Shown here: positions 59,088 to 61,176 of the stretch, in pieces | Layout of the letters: every line of letters begins with the position of its first letter | Numbering within the stretch: the first letter of the stretch is position 1 | IMG/VR virus record: IMGVR_UViG_3300025108_004851 | Coordinates: 1-61,176 of that record | From: a virus | DNA: 61,176 nucleotides | Reading direction: 5' to 3' (one strand) | The notes under the pieces: model-generated | Databases searched by the model: none | What the model was told of the DNA's origin: nothing | The model's input: only the letters and a program-made list of their open reading frames with translations | Made by a program: the position numbers and the translations under genes

Positions 59088-59410
59088 TGTTAACAGTAGA
59101 AATTCATAACGAAGCAATACAAGAAGCCGCTCAGGCAACTCAACACTATTTAGATACAGTTGGTGAGCATCCATTTAATTGTGGTTTTGCTTGGGTAACT
59201 GCTAATGTTAAAGGCAACACCAAAGTAGGCAAAAGTTTTATTGCACAAGGTTTTGAGAAAAGTTATAACGGAGGATTTCAAATTTGGAATCCAAGCGGTA
59301 GTTACACTCAAGACGTTGGTGCTAAGATGGCTGGTGCAGATGCTTATGTGTCTACTGTTAAAAAATATATTCCAGAAGCACCACTTTACACAGGTTCAAG
59401 GTTAGATTAA
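59087..59410 (+). CDS. hypothetical protein
   Basis: 107 aa, ATG overlapping the previous stop by 1 nt (TAATG). A helical N-terminus (EIHNEAIQEAAQATQHYLD) and a Gly/Asn-rich middle (CGFAWVTANVKGNTKVGKSF). Co-transcribed with the HD protein. No family recognised. Confidence 0.65.
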   Translation: MLTVEIHNEAIQEAAQATQHYLDTVGEHPFNCGFAWVTANVKGNTKVGKSFIAQGFEKSYNGGFQIWNPSGSYTQDVGAKMAGADAYVSTVKKYIPEAPLYTGSRLD

Positions 59411-59907
59411 TGTTAGACAAAGCAGTCAAATTTGCCACTTTGGCACACGGTAGCCAGGTACGAAAGTACCATGGCACTCCGTACATATCGCATCCTTTAG
59501 CAGTAGCGGAAATTGTTAAGTCAGTTCCGCACACTGAAGAAATGCTTATGGCGGCTGTTTTGCATGACGTTGTCGAAGATACCCCTGCAACTATAGAGCA
59601 AATAGAAAAACACTTTGGATCTACAGTTGCAGAGTTAGTTTTCTTTTTAACTGATATATCTAAGCCTGAGGACGGTAACAGAGCCCATAGAAAGCAGTTA
59701 GATGCTGAACACAATGCTAACGGTCCTGCTGAAGCACAAACAATTAAAGTTGCTGATTTGATACATAACAGTTCAGACATAGCCGCACATGATCCTAGGT
59801 TTTGGAAAACATACAAGACTGAGAAATTGCAAACTTTAAACTTGTTAGATAAAGCAGATGCTACACTTAAAGCAAGAGCATTTGCACAAATTATGGAAGG
59901 TAAGTAA
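59410..59907 (+). CDS. (p)ppGpp hydrolase-like HD protein (MESH1/SpoT type)
   Basis: 165 aa, the size of single-domain MESH1-like enzymes. FATLAHGSQVRKYHGTPYISHPLAVA gives the first His (H28). AAVLHDVVEDT gives the H-D pair (H52, D53) and catalytic E56-D57. FGSTVAELVFFLTDISKP and KVADLIHNSSD complete the RelA/SpoT hydrolase motif set. The family removes pyrophosphate from the 3' position of (p)ppGpp. It starts with a 1-nt overlap and precedes the SWIM gene the same way. Confidence 0.85.
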   Translation: MLDKAVKFATLAHGSQVRKYHGTPYISHPLAVAEIVKSVPHTEEMLMAAVLHDVVEDTPATIEQIEKHFGSTVAELVFFLTDISKPEDGNRAHRKQLDAEHNANGPAEAQTIKVADLIHNSSDIAAHDPRFWKTYKTEKLQTLNLLDKADATLKARAFAQIMEGK

Positions 59908-60227
59908 TGATTAGCATATTGCAAGAAACAACCGATTGGGGCAAATTCAAAGTCAATAACGGCATTTATCATATAAATGGTGCTGGTAGTTTAGTTGCAT
60001 ACCAAGTTAACCAAGATGCAGAAGTGCAAGTTCTTAAATCGCCTAGCAAACAATTTTCCAAGTCGCGAAGAAAATTTGTGAAGATTGGTGAGCGACCAGA
60101 AGAAGTTGCAAGTCATGTTATTGAAGTCAAAGGTTCTAAAGGTAATGTTTACTATGTGGACACAGAAAAGAACACTTGTACTTGCCCAGGATTCACATTC
60201 CGAGGTAATTGTAAGCATATTAAATAA
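59907..60227 (+). CDS. SWIM zinc-finger protein
   Basis: 106 aa. The C-terminal CTCPGFTFRGNCKH (C-x-C-x8-C-x-H) is a SWIM finger, here at the extreme C-terminus, a zinc-binding motif that contacts DNA or protein. The N-terminal half is a beta-rich region (FKVNNGIYHINGAGSLVAYQV). Its partner or substrate is unknown. Confidence 0.75.
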   Translation: MISILQETTDWGKFKVNNGIYHINGAGSLVAYQVNQDAEVQVLKSPSKQFSKSRRKFVKIGERPEEVASHVIEVKGSKGNVYYVDTEKNTCTCPGFTFRGNCKHIK

Positions 60228-60230
60228 ATA
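60223..60230 (+). promoter_or_regulatory. late promoter box AATAAATA, leaderless geometry
   Basis: AATAAATA then ctagt then ATG at 60236: 5 nt, overlapping the previous stop codon. Confidence 0.7.
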
Positions 60231-60235
60231 CTAGT

Positions 60236-60742
60236 ATGTTAGTAGAACCAAATCACCAAGCATTACATATGAAGGCAGACGTTGATCCGTTTACTGCTGA
60301 CGATGTGAATTGGCCTGAACGACAAAAAGAAATGTTCCAACTTATGAGAGATAAGTTTGGTATAGGATTGGCCGCTCCACAGTTAGGTGCTAGTTACAAT
60401 ATGTTTGTAATGAATCACACAACATTAGGTGACATAGGTGTTTACAATCCAGAAATTATTTCGCAGTCGGAAGAAACTGTATGCCAGGAAGAAGGTTGTC
60501 TAACATTTCCTTTATTATTTTTTATGGTAACAAGACCTGCAAAATGCACAGTTAAGTTCTCTGATGCTTTCCAAGAAGAGCATACACTAGAACTAGAAGG
60601 TACTGATGCTCAATGCTTTCAACACGAATTTGATCACTTACAGGGTAAGTTATTTTTAGAATATGCTAGTGACATGAAATTGCAAAGAGCAATGAAGAAA
60701 CGTGAAAAGAGAGTAAAACAGTTATTAAAGATGCAGGCATAA
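60236..60742 (+). CDS. def: peptide deformylase
   Basis: 168 aa. It removes the formyl group from N-terminal Met. All three motifs are present: GIGLAAPQLG (motif I), EEGCLTFP (motif II, metal Cys) and QHEFDHLQG (motif III, H-E-x-x-H). Basic C-terminal helix (KREKRVKQLLKM). No RBS is present upstream; a late box sits 5 nt before the ATG. Confidence 0.95.
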   Translation: MLVEPNHQALHMKADVDPFTADDVNWPERQKEMFQLMRDKFGIGLAAPQLGASYNMFVMNHTTLGDIGVYNPEIISQSEETVCQEEGCLTFPLLFFMVTRPAKCTVKFSDAFQEEHTLELEGTDAQCFQHEFDHLQGKLFLEYASDMKLQRAMKKREKRVKQLLKMQA

Positions 60743-60750
60743 GGTAACTT

Positions 60751-61176
60751 ATGGACTATCCGTTTTTTGTTAATAACTTCGACAGAGTTAAAGATCACAA
60801 ATTAACCCATCCAGCAGTAAGCGAAATATTTAAACACCCTGTATCCTTCTGGTATGGCCAACGTAACGGTAGGAATTGTAAAGACTTACACAAAGGCATA
60901 CAACGTTTACTAAACCGTACATTGCCGCAACTACCAGTATTTGTTATATATAATTTGCCTTCAAGAGACATGGGACATTACAGTAAAGGCGGCGCAAGTG
61001 GAGAACAAGAATACTTAGACTTTTTATTTCAGTTCTGCAATGGAATTGGAGATCATAAACCTATAGTAATATTTGAGCCTGATGCTTTACCTCATAGTAC
61101 ATTAATGGATAATAACGATAAAGAGTTTCGTATTAGACTTATGAAAGCAGGCATTGATGTTTTAACACAGAACAGT
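60751..61176 (+). CDS. 3'-truncated GH6-like glycoside hydrolase
   Basis: 142 residues visible; the gene runs off the window. RBS aggtaac precedes the ATG 8 nt after the deformylase stop. VFVIYNLPSRDMGHYSKGGASGE is like the GH6 block v-Y-x-l-P-x-R-D-C with the catalytic Asp region, and PIVIFEPDALPHS resembles the second GH6 block (v-i-E-P-D-s-L). GH6 enzymes hydrolyse beta-1,4-glucan chains by inversion. The N-terminus lacks a signal peptide. The rest of the catalytic domain is not seen, so substrate cannot be stated. Confidence 0.7.
   Translation, partial: MDYPFFVNNFDRVKDHKLTHPAVSEIFKHPVSFWYGQRNGRNCKDLHKGIQRLLNRTLPQLPVFVIYNLPSRDMGHYSKGGASGEQEYLDFLFQFCNGIGDHKPIVIFEPDALPHSTLMDNNDKEFRIRLMKAGIDVLTQNS

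Noticed and set aside
1-61176. CRISPR array, insertion sequence or integrase/attachment site
   Set aside because: No regularly spaced repeats, transposase or integrase motifs were seen in the window.

Overview
The window is a gene-dense, AT-rich stretch of a T4-like (tevenvirus-type) marine myovirus genome. The evidence is a set of recognisable T4-type genes: UvsY-like mediator, UvsW helicase, gp41-type helicase, gp61-type primase, gp30-type ligase, NrdA/NrdB, a PAAR spike tip and TATAAATA-type late promoters. Many further genes look like families typical of marine T4-like phages. The host is probably Gram-negative, because the phage encodes an outer-membrane TonB-dependent receptor-like barrel and a lipobox lipoprotein. 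No photosynthesis genes occur here, so nothing points specifically to a cyanobacterial host.

Layout. 1-16.8 kb (plus strand, mostly early/middle): UvsY-like, holo-ACP synthase, AAA ATPase, a terminator, the TonB-dependent receptor-like protein, UvsW, a SAM module (metK, apt, MTA/SAH nucleosidase), two conserved proteins, ThyX, a beta-propeller lipoprotein, DNA ligase, SHMT, a MazG-like protein and a miniature DnaE-like protein. 17-21 kb: a virion-type protein, primase and replicative helicase. 21.2-38.3 kb: a block of probable internal head proteins. Their N-termini look like T4 capsid-targeting sequences ending in a gp21-type cleavage site (hydrophobic-x-Glu). Cargo includes a nucleotidyltransferase, a ligase-like protein, a glycine-zipper protein, very basic proteins, a 2002-aa amidoligase-like giant, and a ParB-like/Cu-Zn SOD/GNAT polyprotein in which the SOD is bracketed by two identical putative cleavage sites. 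38.3-45.4 kb: virion proteins, an SGNH hydrolase, a RecB-like exonuclease and a 1059-aa tail-fibre-type protein. 45.4-49.5 kb: nrdA, nrdB, glutaredoxin and an Sm-like protein. 49.6-54.3 kb: PAAR protein, then on the minus strand a radical-SAM-like barrel and a subtilisin-like protease, followed by a PP-loop enzyme and an HExxH peptidase. 54.4-61.2 kb: tRNA-Thr, tRNA-Ala, two glycosyltransferases, a DnaQ-type exonuclease, a fatty-acid desaturase, a (p)ppGpp-hydrolase-like HD protein, a SWIM finger protein, peptide deformylase and a truncated GH6-like glycoside hydrolase.

Two promoter classes are visible. Sigma-70-like promoters (TTGACA, 16-17 bp, TATAAT or a close variant) precede replication and metabolic genes. 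Four of them carry a nearly identical 5' leader with the RBS GGTAGGAGT. Late promoters read GATAAATA or close variants. At seven genes the late box lies exactly 5 nt before the start codon. In T4 geometry that puts the transcription start on the A of ATG, so these late mRNAs should be leaderless.

The genes form a nucleotide supply line (NrdAB and glutaredoxin, ThyX with SHMT, MazG-like), a SAM turnover and adenine salvage loop, a replication/recombination set, a host-envelope remodelling set (receptor-like barrel, lipoprotein, desaturase, AcpS, glycosyltransferases), and an apparently large arsenal of proteins packaged in the head for delivery with the DNA. All assignments were read by eye from sequence motifs; no database search was run.
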